A DNA stretch of 64,000 nucleotides from Akkermansiaceae bacterium UBA956 (GCA_002293145.1 DBCO01000007.1:124001-188000), one strand, 5' to 3'. Positions 9,178-18,633 are shown, counted from the first letter of the stretch. Numbers and translations are program-made. Notes: a model not told the origin generated them from the sequence alone.

Positions 9178-10929
9178 TTAGGGTTTTGCCGTGAGTTTGA
9201 GGCTTGTCTCGTTGAAGAACTCAATGCATTTTACGATTTTTGGCATGGACTCATGCCAATCGTACGCATACTCGATGCCGATCATGGTGGGCTTAACATT
9301 AAGCTGCTGGAGTTCGCGAAAAATTTCGGCACATTTTGCGGCGCCATTGCCCCACGGGACATCGTGGCCGTTGATACCCACCTCGTGGAGATCGTGCATG
9401 TGAAATGTGATGATGCGATCTTTAAGCAAGCGAATGGCCGCAATGGGATCAACGCCAGAGCGCAGCCAGTAGCCAATATCCGGGCAAGCACCGATGCGTT
9501 TGCTGCGTCCTTCGCATGCTTTGAGAACATTTTCAGGACTCCAGTATATGGGCGAGATGCCTTTGTCGTGGTTGTGGATGGCGATGTTCACGCCGTATTC
9601 GTTGGCAAGTTTATCGAGTTGTTCAAGATGCTCGGGTTGAGGTTCACCCATGAAGGTCTCGATGCCCATTTTGTTGGCGAACTCAAAGAGCTTGCGGCAG
9701 TTGGCTTCATCGCTGGGAAATTTGCGCACGTAGTATGTCAGAAGTCGCAGGCCGGCGGTGTCTAATTTCATGCGGATCTGACTCATCTCCTCGTCGCTGA
9801 GGTTTTGGTCGAAGTCTTTTGGGATGTCTTTGGAAACTGGTTGCTCGGAGCAGAGTCCGCCGATGTAGGGCAGGCCGAGTTCGGCAGTTTTATCGATGGT
9901 TTCAAAGAACGTGTATTTGTGAAAGGTGTAAGCCTCGATGCCGATACGCCAGCCGAGTTTTTCTTGAGCAAGAACAGCGGGCGTAAGCTTCGCGCTAGGC
10001 GTGGTGGGTGCAGCTAGGTCGCCGAGAACGAATTGTGCGGCGTCGAGATGGAGTTGCAGCATCTTCGCGTCTTCATAGATTTCTGGGTTGTGGCCGATGC
10101 CTGTAAAAAAGACGCGTCCCTTGCCGTAGTGCTTGATCCAAGCAAGGGCGTAGTCGTGGTCAGCGCGCAGGCATTTGTCAGGGTCATCGGGCAGGTAAGT
10201 GGAAAGGTCTGTTTTTGCGGTGTCTATACTCAGGATGACGCGACAGCGATTGCGGGACCAGGGTTCATGATGACGGAAAAACTCACTGGTCATCTCGAAG
10301 CCATTTCCGCCGAAGGCGGCAGCCAGCGGGTGTGCTGTATCGTCCACTTTGATGGTGATGTGTTCGTTGACATAACCATGCCGATGACCATAGCCGCGAG
10401 CACCGAGTAGATAGCCGAACTCGGGCCAGTCTTCTTGTGCTGGCCAGAGGGATTTCGTGAATGCGATAACGGTGCTATGTACGCCCATCAGCCCTCCGCC
10501 AGCGGTGACAAATTCTAGCAAGTTTTTTCGGTAATGCGCATCGGTGAAGGTAGCACCGAGAGTGTTGTTGAGAAACACTGCGTCGAATTGTTTTAAAGAA
10601 TTCCGCTCGAAGATGGCAGGGTCGTCGGTGATGGTGGTTTCGAATGCACCGGTTTTTTTGCCCATCAGAGTGAAAGCCTCGCAAGAAGCTGCGATGGCGG
10701 GGGCGTGTCCCTGATATTCTTGATTGCGAGTGAAGATCAGCAAGCGGCGAGGCTTGGTAGGCTTAGCCTGCGCGGTTGTGGGCAGTGCTTGTGCGATGCG
10801 TTGTTTTGCCGCGTCGCTGAGAACAGGTAGGTCTGCTGCTCTGAGTTTGCAGTTTAAAAATAAGGTAACACCGAGAGCAATGCAGCAGGCTGCTGTGAAT
10901 GGGGATCGCCCAAAGGTATTGTTTTTCAT
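9178..10929 (-). CDS. Exported ThuA-like domain fused to sugar isomerase/epimerase TIM barrel (copy 1)
   Basis: This 583-residue protein starts at the ATG at 10929, where a signal peptide (to about residue 31, KLRAAD) begins. Upstream in-frame codons add only a polar stretch. Residues about 60–310 are a ThuA-like class I glutamine-amidotransferase fold: RRLLIFTRNQEYQGH, AVFLNNTLG, GGLMGVHS and GKGRVFFTGIGH. Residues about 325–583 are an AP-endonuclease-2-type TIM barrel with candidate metal ligands in AIHNHDKG, GACPDIGYW and FHMHDLHE. ThuA proteins are linked to 3-keto-sugar (trehalose) catabolism. Barrels of this type isomerise or epimerise sugars, and some cleave 3-keto-C-glycosides. It is a paralogue of the protein encoded at 11868–13577. 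The exported location argues for unphosphorylated substrates. Confidence 0.85.
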   Translation of the reverse strand: MKNNTFGRSPFTAACCIALGVTLFLNCKLRAADLPVLSDAAKQRIAQALPTTAQAKPTKPRRLLIFTRNQEYQGHAPAIAASCEAFTLMGKKTGAFETTITDDPAIFERNSLKQFDAVFLNNTLGATFTDAHYRKNLLEFVTAGGGLMGVHSTVIAFTKSLWPAQEDWPEFGYLLGARGYGHRHGYVNEHITIKVDDTAHPLAAAFGGNGFEMTSEFFRHHEPWSRNRCRVILSIDTAKTDLSTYLPDDPDKCLRADHDYALAWIKHYGKGRVFFTGIGHNPEIYEDAKMLQLHLDAAQFVLGDLAAPTTPSAKLTPAVLAQEKLGWRIGIEAYTFHKYTFFETIDKTAELGLPYIGGLCSEQPVSKDIPKDFDQNLSDEEMSQIRMKLDTAGLRLLTYYVRKFPSDEANCRKLFEFANKMGIETFMGEPQPEHLEQLDKLANEYGVNIAIHNHDKGISPIYWSPENVLKACEGRSKRIGACPDIGYWLRSGVDPIAAIRLLKDRIITFHMHDLHEVGINGHDVPWGNGAAKCAEIFRELQQLNVKPTMIGIEYAYDWHESMPKIVKCIEFFNETSLKLTAKP

Positions 10930-10972
10930 GAATCGATTATTGTCTTTTACTATATCACTCGATGCATGACTG

Positions 10973-11857
10973 TTAGGCAAGGAGGCGCGCTTGTTCCTCG
11001 ATGAAAGCGATGTTTTTCAACATGTCTTCTTGGAGTTGTGGTGTATCGTGCTCGAAGTCGATGGTGATTAAGGCCTTGTAACCCAGTGTGTGAATTTCCT
11101 TGAGACAGTTCGCGCAGTCTGCAGCACCTTCGCCGATGACGGTGTTGCGGCAATCGAGATCACCCATGGTGAGTACGTCCTTGAGATGGAAGCTAATCAT
11201 GCGTTCTTTGCCGATTTTTTTCAGGCATTCGACGGGCTTGAGATCCGAGCGCGACCATTGGCCGACATCGCAGCAGGATCCGATGTGTGAGCCACGTTTT
11301 TTCGAATGATCGAGCACGATGTCGGGATGCCAGTAGTCAGATTTACCACGCTGGTGATTGTGCAGGGCGAGCTGCATGCCGTATTCCGCGAAAAGCGGAT
11401 CTAACATATCGATCGAGTTCATGGGAGGCTCGGATATGACGTAGGTTACACCGAGACTTTTCCAAAATTCTAACATTTTTCTAGCTTGATCCTGTGTGCC
11501 GTTAAAGTCTGCAAAGACGCTGGGAAATGTTATGCCTAGGTCGTCAGCGCGGAATTTGAGCTCCTTGCGAGCGTCTTCAGGCATGTTTTCATCGGCGTTC
11601 ATGTTGGGACGCTTGGCATCGAGTTTGAGAATCGATCGTGGCTCAAAGCAGCGGAGTCCCCCTTTAGCAGCCATTTCTAGTCCTTCGAATAGCGGCACAC
11701 GGCGGTATGTCCATTGCTGACAACTGATTTTCCATCCGAGTTTTGTGGAGTGTGGATGACCTGGCTGGATGGCTTCGGCAAGCGCAGAGAACGTGGAAGA
11801 GAAGCCTGTGGCGATCGCAGCGGAACCAGTTTTTGTTAGAAAAGAGCGTCGGTTCAT
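10973..11857 (-). CDS. Tat-exported sugar isomerase/epimerase TIM barrel
   Basis: This 294-residue protein begins with a twin-arginine signal, MNRRSFLTKTG, followed by a hydrophobic stretch ending near residue 29. The rest is an AP-endonuclease-2/xylose-isomerase-like barrel. Candidate metal-binding residues appear in FEPRS (Glu), ALHNHQRG (His), GSCCDVGQWSRS (Asp), SFHLKD (His) and IDFEHD (Glu near the end). Tat export suggests the protein folds with its metal in the cytoplasm before crossing the membrane. It lies between two ThuA–isomerase fusions (10-base gap upstream, 43-base gap downstream) and shares their barrel fold without the ThuA domain. Its likely role is isomerisation, epimerisation or elimination on an oxidised sugar; the substrate is unknown. 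Confidence 0.85.
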   Translation of the reverse strand: MNRRSFLTKTGSAAIATGFSSTFSALAEAIQPGHPHSTKLGWKISCQQWTYRRVPLFEGLEMAAKGGLRCFEPRSILKLDAKRPNMNADENMPEDARKELKFRADDLGITFPSVFADFNGTQDQARKMLEFWKSLGVTYVISEPPMNSIDMLDPLFAEYGMQLALHNHQRGKSDYWHPDIVLDHSKKRGSHIGSCCDVGQWSRSDLKPVECLKKIGKERMISFHLKDVLTMGDLDCRNTVIGEGAADCANCLKEIHTLGYKALITIDFEHDTPQLQEDMLKNIAFIEEQARLLA

Positions 11858-11867
11858 ACAAGAACGG

Positions 11868-13577
11868 TTAGGGCTTGGCGGTTAGTTCGAGAGTCGTGGT
11901 GTTGAAAAACTCGATGCTCTTCGTGAGCTTGGGCATGGATTCAAACCAGTCGTAGGCATACTCGATGCCAATCATTGTGGGCTTGATGTTGTGGCGGTGG
12001 AGTTCTAGCAAAAACTCGCGGGCTTTTCCGGTGCCGGTGCCCCAGGGGACGTCGTGGCCATTTTTTCCTTCTTCGTGGAGGTCGTGCATCTGGATGGTGA
12101 TGATGCGGTCTTTTAAAATGCGGACCGCTTCGATGGGATCGATGCCTTGGCGCAGCCAATAGCCTAGATCCGGTGCGGCTCCGATGCGCTTGCTGCGGTC
12201 TTTGCATAAGGCCAATACCATCTCAGGACGCCAGAGGTGAGGAGAAATCTCCGGCCCGTGATTATGGAGTCCGATGTTGATTTCGTATTCGTTGGCGAGC
12301 TTGTCAAGGAGGTCGAGTTGTTCGGCCTTGGGTTCGCAAATGAATGTCTCGACGCCCATTTTGTTTCCGAATTCAAAGAGCTTGCGGCATGCAGCTTCGT
12401 CGGCGGGGATGGTCTGCGCATAATAGACGGGCATGCGTATTCCTGCTGATTCGAGTTTCATGCGGATGGCAAGGAGTTCGTCGTCGTTGAGATTTTGATC
12501 GAAATTTTTTGGGATGTCTTTGCTAACTTGCTGCATGAAGCTGAGCCCGCCGATGTAGGGGAGTCCGAGTTCGGCGGTTTTTTCGATAGCTTCAAAAAAG
12601 GTAAATTTGTGAAAGGTGTAGGTCTCGATTCCTAGACGCCAGCCGAGCTTTTCCTGAGCCACCATCGCAGGTGTGAGATAGGCGCTCGGAGTGGTGGGCA
12701 CGGGCAAATCTCCGAGTACAAATTGTGCGCCATCGAGGTAAAAACGGAGCATTTTCGCGTCTTCAAAAACATGCGGACTGTGGCCGAGCGAGGAGTAAAA
12801 TACGCGGCCTTTGCCGTAGTTGCGCACCCATGCGATAGCGTAGTCGCTGTCATCGCGTAGGCAGTCATCTGCATCGCCAGGTTTGTAGGTGGAGAGGTCG
12901 GTTTTATCGGTGTCGATTTTTAGTAAGACGCGCACATTTTTGCGCGAGTAAGGCGCATGGAAGCGGAAAATTTCATCAGACCATGTGTAGCTTTCTTTGC
13001 CGAAGACATCTAGGAGTGGATGGGCTGGGTCATCAAGTGCCATAACGATTGGTTCGTTCAGGTATCCGCCGCGATGTTTGGCTCCACGGGCACCGAGTAT
13101 GTGTCCAAATTCTTTCCAATCTTCCACTGGTGGCCATTGCCATTTGGTGAATGCGACAGAGGTGCCATGCACTCCCATCAAGCCGCCACCGCGTGTTACA
13201 AATTCGAGGAGGTTTTTCCGGCGCTCAGGCTCTGTGAAGCAAGAGCCAACGTTGTTGTTGAGAAAGACGGCATCGAATTGCGACAGATTTTCCCGATCAA
13301 ACATCGAAGGGTCTTCACTGATGATTGCCTCAAACGCTCCCGTTTTTTTGCCAAACTGGCGAAAGGCTTCACTGCCTGCGAGAATGGATGCACGGTGACC
13401 ATCGTATTCGACGTTGCGATTAAAGATGAGGAGCTTGCGCGGCTTGAGAGGTTTTGCAACTGCTTGAGCGGGCAGAACTTTTTCGATGCGCTGCCACTGT
13501 GCATCATCGATGAGCATGGTCTCAGCGTGGGATGCAGCACTACAAATAATGGTGGAGAAAAGGATGAGGCGTTTCAA
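11868..13577 (-). CDS. Exported ThuA-like domain fused to sugar isomerase/epimerase TIM barrel (copy 2)
   Basis: I start this 569-residue protein at the TTG at 13577, whose bases overlap the TGA of the upstream gene (TTGA). This start gives a normal signal peptide, LKRLILFSTIICSAASHAE; the first ATG downstream would remove it. An open frame continues upstream but is antisense-like filler overlapping the previous gene. Domain order is the same as in the copy at 9178–10929: ThuA-like (RKLLIFNRNVEYDGH, AVFLNNNVG, GGLMGVHG, GKGRVFYSSLGH) then TIM barrel (GLHNHGPE, GAAPDLGYW, IQMHDLHE). Long stretches are nearly identical between copies, which indicates tandem duplication followed by divergence. 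Its likely role is processing of keto-sugars outside the cytoplasm. Confidence 0.82.
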   Translation of the reverse strand: MKRLILFSTIICSAASHAETMLIDDAQWQRIEKVLPAQAVAKPLKPRKLLIFNRNVEYDGHRASILAGSEAFRQFGKKTGAFEAIISEDPSMFDRENLSQFDAVFLNNNVGSCFTEPERRKNLLEFVTRGGGLMGVHGTSVAFTKWQWPPVEDWKEFGHILGARGAKHRGGYLNEPIVMALDDPAHPLLDVFGKESYTWSDEIFRFHAPYSRKNVRVLLKIDTDKTDLSTYKPGDADDCLRDDSDYAIAWVRNYGKGRVFYSSLGHSPHVFEDAKMLRFYLDGAQFVLGDLPVPTTPSAYLTPAMVAQEKLGWRLGIETYTFHKFTFFEAIEKTAELGLPYIGGLSFMQQVSKDIPKNFDQNLNDDELLAIRMKLESAGIRMPVYYAQTIPADEAACRKLFEFGNKMGVETFICEPKAEQLDLLDKLANEYEINIGLHNHGPEISPHLWRPEMVLALCKDRSKRIGAAPDLGYWLRQGIDPIEAVRILKDRIITIQMHDLHEEGKNGHDVPWGTGTGKAREFLLELHRHNIKPTMIGIEYAYDWFESMPKLTKSIEFFNTTTLELTAKP

Positions 13578-16500
13578 TTTGATTCGTTTTGTATGGTTAC
13601 ATTGAGCTTGAGGAACCCTCGACGACTGGTTTCGGCGGAGTGTGGAATGGCGTAACTGGTCCACTCGAAACCTTCAGGGGCGGTGGGAAGGTTTGATGGG
13701 TTTGATACGGAGTCGGGGGCGATGTTCCAGTTTGCGAGATCAGTCGCTGCGAGGGGCTGGTAGGTGAGATCGCCGCTGCGGTAGGTGCCGTCAGTTTCGG
13801 TTCCGCTAGAGCGGCGGAGGAAGGTGATGCGGAATGGCCCGGAAGAATGAATAACGGGGAAGGCTCCCGTGCGATTGGTGGGATCAGTAGAGCCGAGAGC
13901 ATACTCTAGCAAGTTGGAGATACCATCGTTATCAAAATCGGCGAGTGGTCCTGTGACTAGTGGGTCGGCAAGCTGGGCCGGGGTAAAATGATCTGTTAGG
14001 AAATGAGCAAAGAGCGGTGACAAAGGTGTGATGATGAGGCTCTGTGCCACGGGCAGCGCTGCGGGATGTAGGGCGTTGCCAGGCTGGGTGGCGGTGATGG
14101 TGGTGGTGCCGGGGCCTTGGATGGTGAGCAGGTCGCCAGCGATGGTGGCGACTGTGGGATCGGAACTGGTGAAGGCCACAACGAGGCCCGAGCTTGCGTT
14201 GGCTGTTAGCGGGAAGGGTGGATCGGTTGGCGATTTCGCCGGAAGGGCGGTGAACTCTATGGTCCCCGGTATAAGCTCGGTGGCGGGATCGATTTGATCG
14301 ATCTGTTTGAGCCACGCGATGAGCTGGGCGGTCTGAGTGGCGTTGAGGGTGTTGCTGACATCGTGGTGCGGGCCGGAGGAAAGCACGGCAGCGAGGTCGG
14401 GCGCGGAGCCGTCGTGGAAATACGGCGCGGTGTCCCAAATGCCGCGCAGGGTGGGCGTGTCGATGCCGGTGAGGGCGACTCCGAGGCGGGTGCCAGAGGA
14501 GGATTTTAGAGTGCCGACATCATGCAGGGCGGCGGTGGTGCTATCGGTGTAGGTTTGGCCCCCGTGGCAACTGGCGCAGTTGAGGGACTGATAGATTTCG
14601 CGGCCAGCGATGGCCTCGGCGGTGAGCGAGCCGTCGGGTTGGCGGTGGGGACTGGCGGGTACAGTCGCGAGGGAGGCGACGTAGGCGGCGAGGGCATCAA
14701 GGTCGGCACTGACTCCGGCTTTGGGAGTGCCGAGGGTGTCGGAACGCGTGGAGAAGTCCGAGCTTTGCATCAGTCCGGTGCCAGCTCCGAAGTTGCGGAT
14801 CTGATTTTCGAAATCGTGGACTTCATCGAAATTTCCTGACCAGTGGAGGCGGCCATGGGCGATGCCCGCACGGCCACGGAGGTCGATGGTGTTGCGGAGG
14901 CCTTCTCCGAATCCCGTGAAGTCCCAAGTGCGGCCGTCATGAGCGCCATCGAGGTGGCAGGAGGCGCAGCTCATGTAGCCTTCTTCGTTGAGGCGGGTGG
15001 AGGCGGCATCGTAAAAAAGTCGTTTACCGTGGAGGACTTGAGCGGTGAGGGTTTCGGTGGCGATGAGGCTGGCGGCGGGGGCGAGTTCCGCGGCGGTGGC
15101 ACCGCTACCATTGACAAGAGAGTTGACATCAAAGGCGGAGAGGCTGCGGTCGAGGAAATTCAGGACGAAGAGTCGCTTGTGCACGGGATCGAGAAGGATG
15201 CCGGTGGGGACTTTACCAACGGGAATTTGGGTAACGGTGGAGCGGGTGTAGGCATCCACGACTTCGACGAGGTTATTACCGGGCTGGGTGACGAAAGCGA
15301 GGTCGCCGAGCGGCGAAAAGGCGACGGCGTGAGCTCGGTCGAGGTTATCGTAGTCGCGGCGTTCAGCGGGGATGTCGGTGTGGTTGGAGAGGTCGATGAC
15401 TGAGGTAATCGAGCGCACGGATTGATCGTGGGTGAGGCCGTTGCCATTGCGCAGGGAACCACGGAGGATGTTATCTTTTTTCGAGGGAATCCATGCGCGC
15501 GTGCCGTCGGGGGAAATGCCGATTCCTGTTAGGTAGTTCGCGATGCCACGGGAGGAGATCGAGGTGTCTGGTCCGGGATCAGCGGCGAGGCCGTAGCTGC
15601 GGGTGAGCGTGAAAGTGGCGGTGTTGATTTCATAGACGAGGCCGCCGGAGTCAGGCGAAATGAAACGAGTGACGAAGAGGCGTGCGCCGGAGGCATCGAG
15701 GGCTAGGGCACGGGGATTAGCGGCGCGTCCATCCGCACTAGGGGCTAGGGGAATCGTAGCTGTGATGGTGCCAGTAGCGGGATCGATGCGGATGATTTTC
15801 CCAGCAGCTTGAAGGGCGAGGTACGCGCCGTTTCCATCTGGGGATATGATGAGTCCGTAAGGCCGAGAGCCATGGGGCAAGGGGTGAGTGGCGTGCAGCG
15901 TGCCGTCGTCGTTGAGGACAGTCAGGTTGGCGGAGCTGTGGTTGGAAACCCATAATTTGCCATCGGGAGCGACGGCGAGGTTTTCGGGTTGGTCGCCTAC
16001 TGGGTGCTCGCTGAGTTTTACCAAATCTGCAGCGCGGACGCGGGTGACGGTGTCGGTATCGGGGTTGGCGATCCAAAGGGTGGTGCGGGCGCCATCAAGG
16101 GCGAGCGGCGAGCTGTTCGATGACGGTTCCGTAGTAAGTAGGCGGTGGACGATATGCGTAAAACTCACACTGGCTGGCGGCGCGGAGCGGGTGGGAAGCA
16201 GGAGCGAGTCGATATTTCCTCCCGATGAACCCGCATCGCATACGAGGTCGATGGTGTGGACTCCCGCCGGAAAGCTAATGACGGGCGAGGACTGGATGCC
16301 GTAGGCCGTCCAAGCCCCCGTTGCAGGAAAAGGGAGGGGCTGCGGAGTGCCGCCATCGATGACGAGATTTAACGCGCGGTCACCCGTGCCGCCATTGGCG
16401 TAGCGGAAATTCAGCGGCAGAGTGAGCGGAGCGGCGAGGTCGAGCGTCCAGCGAATGCGCACGGCTGAGCCGGTAGCATCGTAGTCGGCAAAGCCATCGC

Positions 16501-18598
16501 CCGTGAAGCCAGCGTGCCAATTCCGCACCGAAATCCCCGCGCTGAGGTCAGCATCTTCCGCTTCGTCCGGCTCGAGGTGGACGAGGTCGAGGCGGTCAAT
16601 ATTGCCGCCCGCAGAGCCGTTCGTAGCGCGGAGGATGATGGTGTTAGCTCCAGCGGGCAGATAAAATGCACGAGACGCTGGCTGACTGCGATATTGATTC
16701 CATGCTGTGGTCGATGCGAAAGTGAGCGGAATTTCATCGCCGCCATTGACTACGACATCGAGCGGGCGGGCGGCGCTGCCGCCATTGGCGTAGCGGAAAT
16801 CAAGGTGAATCCACGCCGCCTCGGCGAGGGTGAGATTCCATGTAATGGCGACATTTGTTCCCTGACCTCCAGGAAAATCCGCATAGCCAGTGCCAGAATA
16901 ACCTTGGTTCGAACTGCCGAATGCGACTCCGCCACTCTGCACGGCACTTTCCGCCTCGTATGATTCCACTCGCGGACCGGTCGGCACAGCATCGAGCCGC
17001 ACGGGATAACGCCCCGGAGCGGTGTAGGTGTGCTGGACGAGCGATCCCGTGGCCGAATTTCCATCGCCAAAATTCCATTCATACTGCGTCGCAGCAGCAG
17101 GAGCGATGGCGAGAGAAAATGTCGTAGCTTGGCCAAGTTCCGTCGGCGGCACAGCAGCTATCGCGGCATTTCCTGGGAAGCCTGAAACACCGCCGATGCC
17201 CGTGCGGAAGGTGGATCGATACTCGGCGGCAATGGCGTTGCCGACGAAGTCCTTGATGCCGTTGGCGGGGAGAACGATTTCATATTGTGTCAGCGGCAGC
17301 AGCGGTTGCGCTGGGCCGAAGCTCAGAATCGTGTGATTCGTGGACCAGATGCCGGCGATGGGCGTGCCGCCGACGGGCCGGACAATGAACGACGAGGCAT
17401 CCACCGTGGCCAGTTCCGGCCATTCACTGAGCGAGACCGATACACAACCACTCAAGGCCTGCCCAGTGCTGCCATCTTTGGGAAAAACCTTGAGCACACT
17501 TGGGCCCGTGGTGTCGGGCTGGGTATCATGCACCACCATCAGACCGCCGACATAATGACCATCGACCTGCTGATCATCCGCCACGGCGAGCAGATTGCCG
17601 ATCGGGCAGGAAAATTGGTCGTCCCAGCGCGTGTCGCGTCCGATAAAGCGGCCTTCCAGAATCGGCGTGGCCGGATTTGTTACATCGAATTTATAAACCC
17701 CGTGCGTACCGCCGCGAATGCCGCCGAAAAACATCTTGTTGTTCGCAAAGCTGGTGTACTCACCATAGGGCGTGTTCGTGCTGCCGAGCAGCGTGATGTT
17801 AGACGGATCAGTGGTGACATCATAAGCACGAAATGGCGTGATCAGCGTGGCAAAGCCGTTGTAGAAGCCGCCGATGTAAGAGTCGCCGCTTGCGGGGATC
17901 ACCGAGTCGAGCAAGCGCGGCTGGAGCGGATTGGAAATATCGACCGTGGCAATGCCGCGAAACGTTTTCGGAGTAGTGACGACGAGCGTTGAGCCGACAG
18001 CGAAAAGCGGACCCGCTGGGACATTGCCGAGAGCCGCACGCGGCATCGTGGCGACCAGCGATGGCGCGGCGGGATTTGTGACATCCAACACATATAGCCC
18101 ATGGGTCGTTGCTCCGGCATACAGGTAATTGCCCTGCCATGACACCCCCCAAATGCCGCCCGTTACGTCGCCATAGTTGATGTTAGGAAGTTGAATTTCT
18201 CCTAATAGCACAGGTTCTATGGTGTTCGTGACGTTCCAAAAATCCACACCCTTACCCGAAATCGTCGCCATGTAGGCCGTTCCATCAGCCTTGCGGGCGT
18301 AAGTCACTTGATGAGATTCAGCCTCGCCTGAACGAAAATTGCTCTGGAAAGTAGCACGTTTCAACGGAGCATACGGATCGGCAATGTCCCAGACCTCATG
18401 AACGCCATTTCCTGCAAAAATGACATAGCCGTTATACACTGATGGCTGATTCAAGTGCAGCGAGCTCAACTGCGGGCTGATGGCCGTGAACTGCTCCGTA
18501 GGCAGATAGGTGCGGTTGGGAATGACGCCATCCACCGCATGCAGGCACCCGATCATGAGTGATGTCATCAGAACTATGCGATGCAGTGTGTGACTCAT
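13574..18598 (-). CDS. Giant secreted protein: LVIVD repeats, PKD, two CBM6-like domains, YVTN propeller, di-haem peroxidase-like module, C-terminal sorting-like module
   Basis: This is a 1674-residue protein. From N to C it shows a signal peptide, LVIVD-type repeats (to about residue 360), an SbsA-like Ig domain, and a PKD domain (WNFGDGNSATG). Two CBM6/35-like sugar-binding domains follow, each beginning with EAE and containing an RYANGG motif, then a YVTN/NHL beta-propeller. Next is a di-haem cytochrome-c-peroxidase-like module with CASCHLDGAHDGRTWDF and CASCHGGQTY. An Ig domain and a final module, DFDNDGISNLLEYALG, complete it. An alternative GTG start at 18637 overlaps the previous stop (GTGA). 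I prefer the ATG at 18598 because it begins a conventional signal peptide. It may bind carbohydrate and pass electrons. The region is markedly more G+C-rich than its neighbours. Confidence 0.85.
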   Translation of the reverse strand: MSHTLHRIVLMTSLMIGCLHAVDGVIPNRTYLPTEQFTAISPQLSSLHLNQPSVYNGYVIFAGNGVHEVWDIADPYAPLKRATFQSNFRSGEAESHQVTYARKADGTAYMATISGKGVDFWNVTNTIEPVLLGEIQLPNINYGDVTGGIWGVSWQGNYLYAGATTHGLYVLDVTNPAAPSLVATMPRAALGNVPAGPLFAVGSTLVVTTPKTFRGIATVDISNPLQPRLLDSVIPASGDSYIGGFYNGFATLITPFRAYDVTTDPSNITLLGSTNTPYGEYTSFANNKMFFGGIRGGTHGVYKFDVTNPATPILEGRFIGRDTRWDDQFSCPIGNLLAVADDQQVDGHYVGGLMVVHDTQPDTTGPSVLKVFPKDGSTGQALSGCVSVSLSEWPELATVDASSFIVRPVGGTPIAGIWSTNHTILSFGPAQPLLPLTQYEIVLPANGIKDFVGNAIAAEYRSTFRTGIGGVSGFPGNAAIAAVPPTELGQATTFSLAIAPAAATQYEWNFGDGNSATGSLVQHTYTAPGRYPVRLDAVPTGPRVESYEAESAVQSGGVAFGSSNQGYSGTGYADFPGGQGTNVAITWNLTLAEAAWIHLDFRYANGGSAARPLDVVVNGGDEIPLTFASTTAWNQYRSQPASRAFYLPAGANTIILRATNGSAGGNIDRLDLVHLEPDEAEDADLSAGISVRNWHAGFTGDGFADYDATGSAVRIRWTLDLAAPLTLPLNFRYANGGTGDRALNLVIDGGTPQPLPFPATGAWTAYGIQSSPVISFPAGVHTIDLVCDAGSSGGNIDSLLLPTRSAPPASVSFTHIVHRLLTTEPSSNSSPLALDGARTTLWIANPDTDTVTRVRAADLVKLSEHPVGDQPENLAVAPDGKLWVSNHSSANLTVLNDDGTLHATHPLPHGSRPYGLIISPDGNGAYLALQAAGKIIRIDPATGTITATIPLAPSADGRAANPRALALDASGARLFVTRFISPDSGGLVYEINTATFTLTRSYGLAADPGPDTSISSRGIANYLTGIGISPDGTRAWIPSKKDNILRGSLRNGNGLTHDQSVRSITSVIDLSNHTDIPAERRDYDNLDRAHAVAFSPLGDLAFVTQPGNNLVEVVDAYTRSTVTQIPVGKVPTGILLDPVHKRLFVLNFLDRSLSAFDVNSLVNGSGATAAELAPAASLIATETLTAQVLHGKRLFYDAASTRLNEEGYMSCASCHLDGAHDGRTWDFTGFGEGLRNTIDLRGRAGIAHGRLHWSGNFDEVHDFENQIRNFGAGTGLMQSSDFSTRSDTLGTPKAGVSADLDALAAYVASLATVPASPHRQPDGSLTAEAIAGREIYQSLNCASCHGGQTYTDSTTAALHDVGTLKSSSGTRLGVALTGIDTPTLRGIWDTAPYFHDGSAPDLAAVLSSGPHHDVSNTLNATQTAQLIAWLKQIDQIDPATELIPGTIEFTALPAKSPTDPPFPLTANASSGLVVAFTSSDPTVATIAGDLLTIQGPGTTTITATQPGNALHPAALPVAQSLIITPLSPLFAHFLTDHFTPAQLADPLVTGPLADFDNDGISNLLEYALGSTDPTNRTGAFPVIHSSGPFRITFLRRSSGTETDGTYRSGDLTYQPLAATDLANWNIAPDSVSNPSNLPTAPEGFEWTSYAIPHSAETSRRGFLKLNVTIQNESN

Positions 18599-18633
18599 AG
18601 AGATCAAATAATTTATGCTAGCCAGCACAGAAC

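Noticed and set aside
13020..13655. 211-codon plus-strand frame opposite the ThuA fusion
   Set aside because: Shadow of the real minus-strand gene, with no protein-like features.
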